Origin: Pontibacter diazotrophicus
GTDB taxonomy: Bacteria; Bacteroidota; Bacteroidia; Cytophagales; Hymenobacteraceae
Reading direction: 5' to 3'
NCBI RefSeq assembly: GCF_003367245.1
Contig: NZ_QRGR01000027.1
Location: forward strand, 1-64,000
Length of the DNA stretch: 64,000 bases
Below the pieces are notes generated by a model. That model worked only from the letters and a program-made list of their open reading frames with translations. It ran no database searches and was not told where the DNA came from. Positions 1-7,535 of this stretch are shown piece after piece. Position 1 is the stretch's first letter. Every line of letters starts with the position of its first letter. Made by a program: the position numbers and the translations under genes.

Positions 1-309
1 GGTAGTGCCCTGACTGCTCTTCAGGTATAGGTAAAAGTTACATCTATGCCTGGTAATATGAAAGTATAGCTATTGGAAAAATGATATACTGCTAATCTAA
101 AGGTTAGGCAGGAAATTTACACAGCGCCGAACGGGAAAACGCGCCCTCGCGGGAGTGGAGCGCAAGTAGCAAGCTATGAAAAAGGCTGTTCATGAGTCGC
201 TGGATAAGCTACCACTACGGCAGCTTAGACAAAACGAGACCACATAATTACCGGGCTAACAACTGCAAACTTACCTCAGTAATGGGCTAAGAGGAAACCA
301 TGACCTGCT
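1..309. other. Gene-free left edge with many short helices, possible structured RNA
   Basis: No protein gene is visible here. Read on the plus strand, the stretch folds locally into many short helices: AGGTATAG (24-31) with CTATGCCT, AGTATA (63-68) with TATACT, CTAATC-TAAA-GGTTAG near 92-107, ATGAA with TTCAT near 176-193, GTAGC with GCTAC, and TAAGCT with AGCTTA near 205-227. Such density suggests a structured RNA, perhaps the 5' domain of a group II intron cut by the window edge. No domain V, reverse transcriptase, tmRNA tag or RNase P signature is present, so the identity is a guess. The strand is also unproven. Confidence 0.3.
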
Positions 310-756
310 TTACTTAAACATACCTCCCAACTTACCCCCTAATCCTTTGGTAACAGAGTCTTTGATACCACCGCCTATCAAGCTGCTCATAATATCAGAT
401 TGCCCCATTCCTTCTGAGGTTACTTTGCTGGAGAACCTGTTCATGATAAACGTCATCACAAATGGCCCTACCTGGTTGGCTATCGATGTTGGAATTCCTA
501 ATTTGGTAGTAAGGTCTCCGACATAACGTTGGATGGCGCTGTTTACGGCAGTGCTTTCAGTGGCTCCTTTGTTGCCCTTCAGCACATCCATAATGCCGCC
601 AAAATCGCCGCTGCTGGCGCGGTTTTTCATCTCATCCATCAGATTATCCTTTGCAAGATCTACTGATTTATTCGCTTTCTCCGGCTCTAAATTATACTTG
701 CTCTGCAGCTCACCTGTCAGCTGCCCTTTCATATTGTTGATAATATCTGTAAACAT
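310..756 (-). CDS. DUF937-like (YidB-like) small protein
   Basis: A 148-residue soluble protein with no signal peptide or membrane segment. The N-terminal half is charged and helical. The C-terminal half is rich in Gly, Ser and Met, ends in a GGKLGGMF tail, and contains a conserved-looking central part (VNSAIQRYVGDLTTKLGIP followed by a hydrophobic VGPFVMTFIMNRF stretch). This organisation resembles DUF937/YidB-like proteins of unknown function. It is transcribed alone, away from the next gene at 1026. The start at 756 is the first ATG. The family assignment is by pattern only and the cellular role is unknown. Confidence 0.6.
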   Translation of the reverse strand: MFTDIINNMKGQLTGELQSKYNLEPEKANKSVDLAKDNLMDEMKNRASSGDFGGIMDVLKGNKGATESTAVNSAIQRYVGDLTTKLGIPTSIANQVGPFVMTFIMNRFSSKVTSEGMGQSDIMSSLIGGGIKDSVTKGLGGKLGGMFK

Positions 757-1025
757 AGCTTAATGTGTGTTTGATGACTGTTTCGTTGGTTATTAATTTT
801 AGATGCAACATTCTTATACGCTTCATGCCAATGCACTACTTGCCTGCGTAGCCACACATAGGAAGAAGCACCTGACTTTATATTTAACGATAATTACCTG
901 CAGAAGATATTCAACACAATGAAAGCAGGTGTACATCGTTAGTGACTTTGGCAAAGTAATTGCTTCTAAAAAGCAGTTCAGGACCATTGTGCCTATAATT
1001 TCAATACCTTTGCCAACCGACCACT

Positions 1026-1580
1026 ATGAATATGCGATACTTAGCTTTTTTAGCAATCCTTTTAATAGCCGGCGTTGCTTTCGCCCAGCCCAAACTGAAA
1101 AAAGTAAACATCAGTAAGGAGCTAAGCATCTTGCTGCCGCGGGATTTTACACCGATGCCAGATGATGGAATCGCCCGCCAGTATCCTGCTACCACCAAGC
1201 CGCTCGCCGTTTACACCAGCCCGAATGGCCAGGTAGATTTTAGCGTGACGCAGAAAATATCTCAGTTCAGAGCACAGGACCTGGGCATGATGCGTGAGTT
1301 TTACAAAGCTGCTTTGATGGAGAGGCATTCTAAAATCGATTTTATCCGCGATGAAGTGACGCAGATCAATGGCAAAGACCATATCGTTTTTGAGTATGTG
1401 TCCTCGGTAGAGGATGATCGTGGCGCAAGCAACCTGGCACCAGTGCAGAAATACAGCATTGTGCAGTACACTATTTCAGGAAACCAGATGATGATCTTCA
1501 CGTTCCATGTGCCCTTCATGCTAAAGAACGACTGGCAACAACCTGCCCGTGAGATAATGGGCTCCATTAACATCAAATAA
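1026..1580 (+). CDS. Secreted protein of unknown function
   Basis: A 184-residue protein with a clear Sec signal peptide (about residues 1-20, ending VAFAQ), so the product is exported to the periplasm or beyond. The mature part looks like a single alpha/beta domain with alternating strands (KISQFRAQDL, HIVFEYVSSV, YSIVQYTISGNQMMIFTFHV) and a C-terminal helix. It loosely resembles PsbP/DUF1795-type folds, but no diagnostic motif allows a name. It is a single gene: an intrinsic terminator follows 24 bases after the stop codon, and the next gene has its own leader. Confidence 0.65.
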   Translation: MNMRYLAFLAILLIAGVAFAQPKLKKVNISKELSILLPRDFTPMPDDGIARQYPATTKPLAVYTSPNGQVDFSVTQKISQFRAQDLGMMREFYKAALMERHSKIDFIRDEVTQINGKDHIVFEYVSSVEDDRGASNLAPVQKYSIVQYTISGNQMMIFTFHVPFMLKNDWQQPAREIMGSINIK

Positions 1581-1603
1581 CAAGTCACTTCACCCTTATT
1601 TTC

Positions 1604-1637
1604 AAAAGCCTCTCCTTTTACGGTGAGGCTTTTTTTG
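1604..1637 (+). terminator. Intrinsic terminator after the secreted protein gene
   Basis: AAAAGCCTC at 1604-1612 pairs with GAGGCTTTT at 1625-1633, and the T-run continues to 1636. It ends the transcript of the gene at 1026-1580. Confidence 0.8.
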
Positions 1638-1723
1638 TATGCCCGCAAAAGATCACAGCGCAGGAACAAAAAATCTTTATATTTATGCTTGGCTCATTAA
1701 CAGAGAAGGGCTTCTAAAACAAC

Positions 1724-2290
1724 ATGCTGCATAAAATGACAAAGCTACCTTTGATTCCCCTCCTGCTTCTTCTGTTGGCTGGCACACCGTCTGTTCTACA
1801 TGCACAAAGCACTAAGGCATCCACAACAAAGACAAAGGCTGTTGCTGCTGCGGATGAAAGCACAGCGCCTGAATTCCAGGGAGGACGGGAGGCCATGTTA
1901 CAGTTTCTGGCAAAGAACACGAAGTATCCTACCCGCGCACAATTAACCAAAACAGAAGGACTCGTGATGATGCAGGTGACAATAGATAAAGCAGGTAAGC
2001 TAACAGACATAAAGGCGGCATACTCCGATAGCCCTCTCCTTGAAACGGAGCCTTTGAGGGTGCTCAAACAAATGACAACATGGAAGCCTGCAAAAAATAA
2101 TACCGTGCCTGTTGCTTCCACGTACCTGTTCCCTTTCATGTTCCATATGCCTGGAAAAGAAGGAAGCAACAAAGACACACTAATGTCAAAATGCATCAAT
2201 TTCACCCAGAGCATTCCGACAAGTACTCCTGATCAGCCTCTTTTTATAGCTGAAGAAGTTACCGTTACCGGTTACGGTGTAGTGAAGTAA
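1724..2290 (+). CDS. TonB C-terminal-like secreted protein
   Basis: A 188-residue protein with an N-terminal hydrophobic signal segment (PLIPLLLLLLAGTPSVLHAQ, cleavage after about residue 27). The body, residues about 50-150, matches the TonB C-terminal pattern common in Bacteroidota: PEFQGGREAMLQFLAKNTKYP, then GLVMMQVTIDKAGKLTDIK and a final VLKQMTTWKPAKNN. In this family the domain contacts TonB-dependent receptors or is a free periplasmic variant. The usual membrane anchor plus proline-rich spacer is missing, so a full energy transducer is unlikely. A second ATG four codons in (1736) is an alternative start. Confidence 0.65.
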   Translation: MLHKMTKLPLIPLLLLLLAGTPSVLHAQSTKASTTKTKAVAAADESTAPEFQGGREAMLQFLAKNTKYPTRAQLTKTEGLVMMQVTIDKAGKLTDIKAAYSDSPLLETEPLRVLKQMTTWKPAKNNTVPVASTYLFPFMFHMPGKEGSNKDTLMSKCINFTQSIPTSTPDQPLFIAEEVTVTGYGVVK

Positions 2291-2486
2291 ATTGCGGTGA
2301 GCGTATAAGAGCAAAAGTTCACCACGGCTCCTCCTTTTTGATTCGTACTCCCTATGCCTTAAATTTACAGCAAAGGGGGCAGCTACTTCTTTCTGTATGC
2401 GCCACTGTGAAAGCAAAGGCACAGGTATACGCCCTCCTTACATAAAGCAGCCGGCTACAGACCCGGCTCCACCTAAACCATAACCA

Positions 2487-2942
2487 ATGGCAACAGACTT
2501 TTTATCCATCTACAGCGACGAGAATTTCATGCAGCAGGCGTATGTGCAGGCACAACAGGCCTTTGCCGAAGGCGAAGTTCCGATTGGCGCTGTGATTGTC
2601 TCCAATAACCGCGTTATCGCCAAAGCCTATAACCAGACCGAGAAGCTGAACGATGTAACCGCACATGCCGAGATGCTGGCTTTTACGGCTGCCTCTGAAT
2701 ACCTGGGCAACAAGTACCTCCACGACTGCACCTTGTATGTAACGGTAGAGCCCTGCATCATGTGTGCCGGCGCCAGCTACTGGGCACAGCTGAAGCGGGT
2801 GGTGTTCGGGGCCCCCGAGCCTAAGCGTGGTTACAGGCGGGTGGGCAACCTGCTGCACCCCAAAACAGAGATGGTCAGCGGGATTATGGCACAGGAGTGT
2901 GCCGGGCTGATGGCCTCCTTCTTTGCGGCTAAAAGAAATTAA
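2487..2942 (+). CDS. tadA: tRNA-specific adenosine deaminase TadA
   Basis: A 151-residue cytidine/deoxycytidylate deaminase-fold enzyme that converts A34 to inosine in the anticodon of tRNA-Arg(ACG). The zinc site is complete: HAE at residues 60-62 (His ligand and proton-shuttling Glu) and PCIMCAG for the two Cys ligands. The GEVPIGAV stretch at 29-36 is also typical of TadA. Length is normal. The promoter for the following sodA gene appears to start inside the last codons, so the two genes are adjacent but probably separately controlled. Confidence 0.93.
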   Translation: MATDFLSIYSDENFMQQAYVQAQQAFAEGEVPIGAVIVSNNRVIAKAYNQTEKLNDVTAHAEMLAFTAASEYLGNKYLHDCTLYVTVEPCIMCAGASYWAQLKRVVFGAPEPKRGYRRVGNLLHPKTEMVSGIMAQECAGLMASFFAAKRN

Positions 2943-2951
2943 CTAACTTTG
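2922..2951 (+). promoter_or_regulatory. Predicted promoter of sodA
   Basis: TTTG at 2922-2925, an 18-base spacer and TAACTTTG at 2944-2951 match the Bacteroidetes sigma pattern TTG-N17-23-TAnnTTTG. The element overlaps the 3' end of tadA and would start transcription near 2958, about 60 bases before the sodA ATG. Confidence 0.6.
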
Positions 2952-3018
2952 AAACCAAGCCGTACACCTATAACAGTTGTACGAACAATTATTTTTCAAC
3001 CAAAACCTATATAAAACT

Positions 3019-3624
3019 ATGGCTTTCGAACTTCCGAACCTACCTTACGATTACAACGCACTGGAGCCGCACATCGATGCGCGCACCATGGAAATCCATC
3101 ATACCAAGCACCACCAGGCTTATACAAGCAAGCTAAACGAAGCCATACAGGGCTCTGACATGGAAGGAAAATCCATCGAGGAAATCATGCGCAACGTGAA
3201 AGCAGACAACGGCGCGGTGCGTAACAATGGCGGTGGTTACTACAACCACAACCTCTTCTGGACAATACTGTCTCCGAACGGCGGCGGACAGCCATCCGGC
3301 GAGCTGGCTGATGCCATTAACTCTGCTTTTGGTTCTTTTGACCAGTTTAAAGAGAAATTCAACAATGCTGCTGCTACCCGTTTTGGTTCAGGCTGGGCCT
3401 GGCTTTGCGTGAAAGGCGGCAAGCTGGAAGTATGCTCTACTCCTAACCAGGACAACCCGCTGATGTCATTCGCAGATTGCGACGGGCAGCCAATCCTTGG
3501 CCTGGACGTATGGGAGCACGCTTACTACCTGAACTACCAGAACCGTCGTCCGGACTATATTAGTGCTTTCTGGAACGTAGTGAACTGGGACGAGGTAACG
3601 CGTCGCTACAACGAAGCGAAGTAA
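3019..3624 (+). CDS. sodA: Superoxide dismutase (Fe/Mn family)
   Basis: A 201-residue cytoplasmic enzyme that dismutates superoxide to oxygen and hydrogen peroxide. Metal ligands are in place: His27 ([12 protein letters not shown]), His about 77 (YYNHNLFW) and the Asp/His pair in [16 protein letters not shown]. Gly-rich NNGGGYYNH and the GSGWAWL motif are typical of the family; metal choice (Mn, Fe or either) cannot be settled by reading. An in-frame ATG at 2977 exists, but homologues begin [10 protein letters not shown], and the predicted promoter also favours 3019. A terminator follows the stop. Confidence 0.95.
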   Translation: MAFELPNLPYDYNALEPHIDARTMEIHHTKHHQAYTSKLNEAIQGSDMEGKSIEEIMRNVKADNGAVRNNGGGYYNHNLFWTILSPNGGGQPSGELADAINSAFGSFDQFKEKFNNAAATRFGSGWAWLCVKGGKLEVCSTPNQDNPLMSFADCDGQPILGLDVWEHAYYLNYQNRRPDYISAFWNVVNWDEVTRRYNEAK

Positions 3625-3660
3625 TCTTCTTTCAGACGTTTAACGTCTAAATAACTATCA

Positions 3661-3698
3661 ACAAAAAGCCCTGCCGGAAACGGTGGGGCTTTTTGTTT
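3661..3698 (+). terminator. Intrinsic terminator of sodA
   Basis: ACAAAAAGCCCTGCC (3661-3675) pairs, with minor mismatches, with GGTGGGGCTTTTTGT (3682-3696), leaving a T-rich 3' end. Confidence 0.75.
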
Positions 3699-3778
3699 GT
3701 ACAGGCAATCCAGGAGCGCTATACTTCCTAATCCAAAGGAAAATCACTAATATAGAAGTTCAGAATTATGATTACCCT

Positions 3779-6232
3779 ATGGAATTAGCGTTGCTGCTGT
3801 TGCTTATTGTACTGGTGTTATGGCTGTCGAACCTGCTTTCTGAAAAGCTAAAGCAGAGCTCAATTGATATCCGCCAACTCAGCGACGAGGTGCAGCGACT
3901 GCGGGAGCAGCTGGAAAAACAAGCCCGGACCAGTACGCCTGTTGGCCCACCTGCTGCTACAGTGGCGCCTGCACCACCGCAGCAGCAGGAGACAAAAGTC
4001 CCCCTTGCGCCACCAGTTCCCGGACCAGAGCCGAAACCTCCTGTTGCCCCTGCTCCTACGCCATTGCGGGAACCTGCGCCACAGCGTATACCAGTGCCTG
4101 CCCCAGAACCGCAGTATATAGCGGCTTTTACTCCTACAGCGGAACCAGTAGAGTCAAAAGGCATTTTTTCTTCTTTCAGAGATAACCTGGATTGGGAGAA
4201 ATTCATTGGCGAAAACCTTATCAACAAGCTTGGTATAGCCATACTGGTACTGGGCATCGGCTTCTTCGTGAAGTATGCCATTGACCAGGAATGGATAAAC
4301 GAAGTAGGCCGAGTGGCAATTGGTATTCTGGCAGGAGGCGCTTTGCTGGGAGTAGCACACCGCCTGCGAAAGGACTACCAGGCCTTCAGTTCTGTGTTGG
4401 TGGGCGGTGGCATGGCCGTTTTATACTTCACAGTTGCTATTGCCTTTCACGAGTACCAGTTGTTCAGCCAAACCGTCACTTTTCTGCTAATGGTGGGCAT
4501 TACGGGCTTCACTATTTTCATGTCTATTGCCTATAACCGCATCGAACTGGCAGTACTGGCTTTGGTGGGCGGCTTTGCCAGTCCGTTCATGGTCAGCACA
4601 GGCGAGGGCAATTATGTGGTGCTGTTCATTTTTATACTCATTCTGAACCTGGGCATTCTGGTGCTGGCTTACTTTAAAAAGTGGAACCTGCTCCATATCA
4701 TTGCTTATGTTTTCACCATTATCCTTTACGGCGGCTGGCTCTCTACCCGCGTAATTGGGGAACCGGACCCGCCTTATATTGGAGCCCTGGTATTTGCTAC
4801 GCTGTTCTACCTGGTCTTCTTTGGCATGAACATTATCAACAACATCAAAGAAAGCCGCCGCTTTACAGCTCCTGAAATCATGATGCTGCTGAGCAACACC
4901 TTCCTCTACTACTCTGCAGGCATGTATGCGTTGGCGAATGTGGCAGGAGGCGCTTATCAAGGCTTGTTTACTGCCGCTATAGCCGTGTTTAATTTTGTGT
5001 TTGCCTACCTGCTATACCAGCGGCAGAGCACCGACCGCAACCTGGTATACCTGCTCATCGGCGTGGTGCTTACGTTCCTCAGCTTAACAGCTCCTGTGCA
5101 GCTGGAGGGCAATTTCATCACCTTGTTTTGGGCGCTGGAGGCTGTCCTGCTTCTGTGGCTCTCACAGAAATCAGGTATAAAGCTGATTAGAACAGCTTCT
5201 GTGGTAGTATTGGCACTGATGCTCTTCAGCCTGATAATAGACTGGAGCATCTACAGCATACCACTGCAAGCACCGCTTAATATTGTCTTCAATAAAGTGT
5301 TTATAACCGGCATTGTAGCGGTGATGGCCATGGCGGCTACCTTTTGGTTGCTGCGCCGTGAGGACGACGAAGAGGCTCCGGTGCTCTTTTCCTTTCTACC
5401 GGTACGCCTGTACCGGACACTGGTGGCCGTCGTGTTTGCCCTGACCTTCTACGTGGTGCTGCTACTGGAGCTTCATTACCAGCTAGACCGTTTCGGCTTG
5501 AGCTTTGGCACCCAGTCCTTTATCTTCGGGCTGTATAATTACCTCTACCTGCTTGGGCTGTTGCTGGGAAGCAAGCGGATGCACAACGCCAGGTTCAGAC
5601 TGGCTGCAGGAATCCTGGCCACTATTGGTATCATAACATACCTGGCGGTGCTCCACCCGATCACCATCGAAACCCGTAACCTGTACCTTCTGGGGCAGGG
5701 CGAAACCTTTGGCAGCTTTCTACTGCACTACCTCCCGCTGGTGCTTGTTCTGGCGATGCTGGCGGTACTGGTGCGGCAAGAGACAGGCTTCCGAAACAAA
5801 GCGGGTAAAGCAGCCCTTTGGGCACTGAGCTTTGTCGCTGTTTTTATAGCCAGTGCGGAGCTGGAACATATTGCCCTCCTCTCGCTGCATGAACCAAATG
5901 CCAGCATTGCACCACTGCTCGTGCAGATCCGTAAAATCGGGTTTCCTATTCTCTGGGGCATTAGTTCTTTTGTGCTGATGATGATCGGAATGCAGCACAA
6001 GCTGAAGACACTGCGCATTATTTCCCTGTCGCTGTTCTTCCTGACGCTGGCCAAACTTTTTCTGTTCGATATCAGGGGCATATCGGAGGGCGGTAAGATT
6101 GCTGCTTTCATTTGCCTGGGCATGCTGCTGCTGGTGGTTTCTTTTATGTACCAGAAGCTGAAGGTGCTAATTTTGGAAGATGACACGAATGCAACCCCAC
6201 AAGAACCTTCTACCGATGGGTATCAGGCATAG
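3779..6232 (+). CDS. DUF2339 polytopic membrane protein
   Basis: An 817-residue protein. It starts with one hydrophobic helix (residues 2-18), then a short coiled coil (about 20-50), a Pro/Ala/Glu-rich linker (about 55-115), a conserved WEKFIGENLINKLGIAILVLG motif at the first bundle helix, and then some two dozen membrane segments to the C-terminus. This is the DUF2339 architecture; the function is unknown. An in-frame ATG lies upstream at 3683, but it falls inside the terminator of sodA, so 3779 is preferred. The stop overlaps the start of the DUF3999 gene by 17 bases, the usual partner of this family, which suggests a coupled two-protein envelope unit. Confidence 0.85.
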   Translation: MELALLLLLIVLVLWLSNLLSEKLKQSSIDIRQLSDEVQRLREQLEKQARTSTPVGPPAATVAPAPPQQQETKVPLAPPVPGPEPKPPVAPAPTPLREPAPQRIPVPAPEPQYIAAFTPTAEPVESKGIFSSFRDNLDWEKFIGENLINKLGIAILVLGIGFFVKYAIDQEWINEVGRVAIGILAGGALLGVAHRLRKDYQAFSSVLVGGGMAVLYFTVAIAFHEYQLFSQTVTFLLMVGITGFTIFMSIAYNRIELAVLALVGGFASPFMVSTGEGNYVVLFIFILILNLGILVLAYFKKWNLLHIIAYVFTIILYGGWLSTRVIGEPDPPYIGALVFATLFYLVFFGMNIINNIKESRRFTAPEIMMLLSNTFLYYSAGMYALANVAGGAYQGLFTAAIAVFNFVFAYLLYQRQSTDRNLVYLLIGVVLTFLSLTAPVQLEGNFITLFWALEAVLLLWLSQKSGIKLIRTASVVVLALMLFSLIIDWSIYSIPLQAPLNIVFNKVFITGIVAVMAMAATFWLLRREDDEEAPVLFSFLPVRLYRTLVAVVFALTFYVVLLLELHYQLDRFGLSFGTQSFIFGLYNYLYLLGLLLGSKRMHNARFRLAAGILATIGIITYLAVLHPITIETRNLYLLGQGETFGSFLLHYLPLVLVLAMLAVLVRQETGFRNKAGKAALWALSFVAVFIASAELEHIALLSLHEPNASIAPLLVQIRKIGFPILWGISSFVLMMIGMQHKLKTLRIISLSLFFLTLAKLFLFDIRGISEGGKIAAFICLGMLLLVVSFMYQKLKVLILEDDTNATPQEPSTDGYQA

Positions 6233-7468
6233 GCTTCTGTTTAGCATCCTGCTTCTGCTGAGTGGAAGCACACTTACAAGAGCACAGGAATACAACTGGA
6301 AGGCTCCTGTTGCGCCAGCACCTGAAAAGGGCTATTACCGCATACTGCTTTCTCCGGAGGTAAGAGGCAATTTACAGGCTGATCTCTCGGATGTCAGGCT
6401 GATGAATGAGCAGCAACAGGAAGTGCCTTACCTCCTGCGCAGCGAGCAGCCTGTGCAGTACAAGAAGCTTTTCAAGCCTTATACTATCCTGCATTATAAC
6501 CGCAAAAAAGACTGCTGTTCTGAACTGCTCATCGAGAACACAAATAAGCGGAAAATCGACAATATCAGCCTGCTCATTAAAAACGCAGATGTGCGGAAAC
6601 AGGTGCACCTCAGCGGCAGCGATGACCGCGAGAACTGGTTTGTACTAAAGGCGCAGGATGTGCTGCACACACTCAACAGCACAGAAAGCACCGCCAGGCT
6701 TAGGTTGCTGGAGTTCCCGCTCAACGATTACCGCTACCTGCGCCTGCAGCTCAACGACTCCAGCAGTGCCCTCTCAACATCCTGCAGGCCGGCTACTACG
6801 ACACTCAGGCAGAGACCGGTCAGTACACCGCCATTCTTGTGCAACAAATCACCCGCACCGACAGCGCCAGATACACCTATATCAGGCTGCAATTTGCCGG
6901 GCCTGCTTACCCTGAGCAACTGGAAATGAACATCACCTCTCCAGCGCTATACCTGCGCGAGGGCTACGTGATTGCCGGCAAAGCAACCGCTAGCAGGAAA
7001 AGGAAGCGCCGCAGGAGGCAAAGCGAAACAGAGCCTGTGCGCGTGCCCTTTACGCTCAGCGCAAACGAGCCTACCCGCATTGCACTACCACGCCGCCGGG
7101 TGCAGGAACTCACCATTGTCATTGACAATGCCGATAACCAGCCACTGCAAATAGCAGACATTACGCCGCTACAGTTCAACCGCTACCTGGTGGCGAACCT
7201 GGAGGCGAACGAAACTTATACCCTTTATTTTGGTGATGAAGACGCTGCAGCGCCCGTATATGACCTGAAATTCTTCAGCGACAGTATTCCGCCTGACTTG
7301 CCTGTGCTTATGACCACAAACATACATGCAGCAACGGGGCGCAAACAGGAGACTGGCTGGAATGCCTCTAAACTCCTGCTCTGGGCAGCTATAGGTGTAG
7401 TAGTGGCAGGTTTAGGTTACATGACGGTGCGCTTATTAAGAGAGATGGACCGGGAGAAAGGGCAATGA
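6216..7468 (+). pseudogene. DUF3999 family protein, interrupted by a one-base frameshift
   Basis: Two overlapping reading frames together make one DUF3999 protein of about 417 residues. The first part has a signal peptide (MGIRHRLLFSILLLLSGS, start at 6216) and the family N-terminus (YNWKAPVAPAPEKGYYRILL). It reads correctly to LQLNDSSSA at about 6768 and then runs into a nonsense tail ending at 6929. The correct continuation (LNILQAGYYDTQAETGQY) lies in the next frame and runs to 7468, ending in one membrane helix and a short basic cytoplasmic tail. Adding one C to the CCC at 6769-6771 restores the frame as SSAPLNIL. This is either a sequencing error in a homopolymer or a recent inactivation. 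Its partner, the DUF2339 gene, is intact. Confidence 0.8.
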
Positions 7469-7474
7469 AAGGGG

Positions 7475-7513
7475 CAAAAAAATCCCCTGCCACTTAATTA
7501 AATGGCAGGGGAT
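7475..7513 (-). terminator. Intrinsic terminator of dsbD
   Basis: ATCCCCTGCCA (7482-7492) pairs perfectly with TGGCAGGGGAT (7503-7513). The A-run at 7476-7482 becomes the U-tract when read on the minus strand, so it terminates dsbD. It may also stop read-through from the DUF3999 gene. Confidence 0.8.
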
Positions 7514-7535
7514 GATGATGACAGACTTCTTAGAC

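Noticed and set aside
1-309. tmRNA, RNase P RNA or tRNA at the left edge
   Set aside because: No tag peptide frame, no CCA-end acceptor stem, no RNase P core sequence and no tRNA cloverleaf could be found on either strand.
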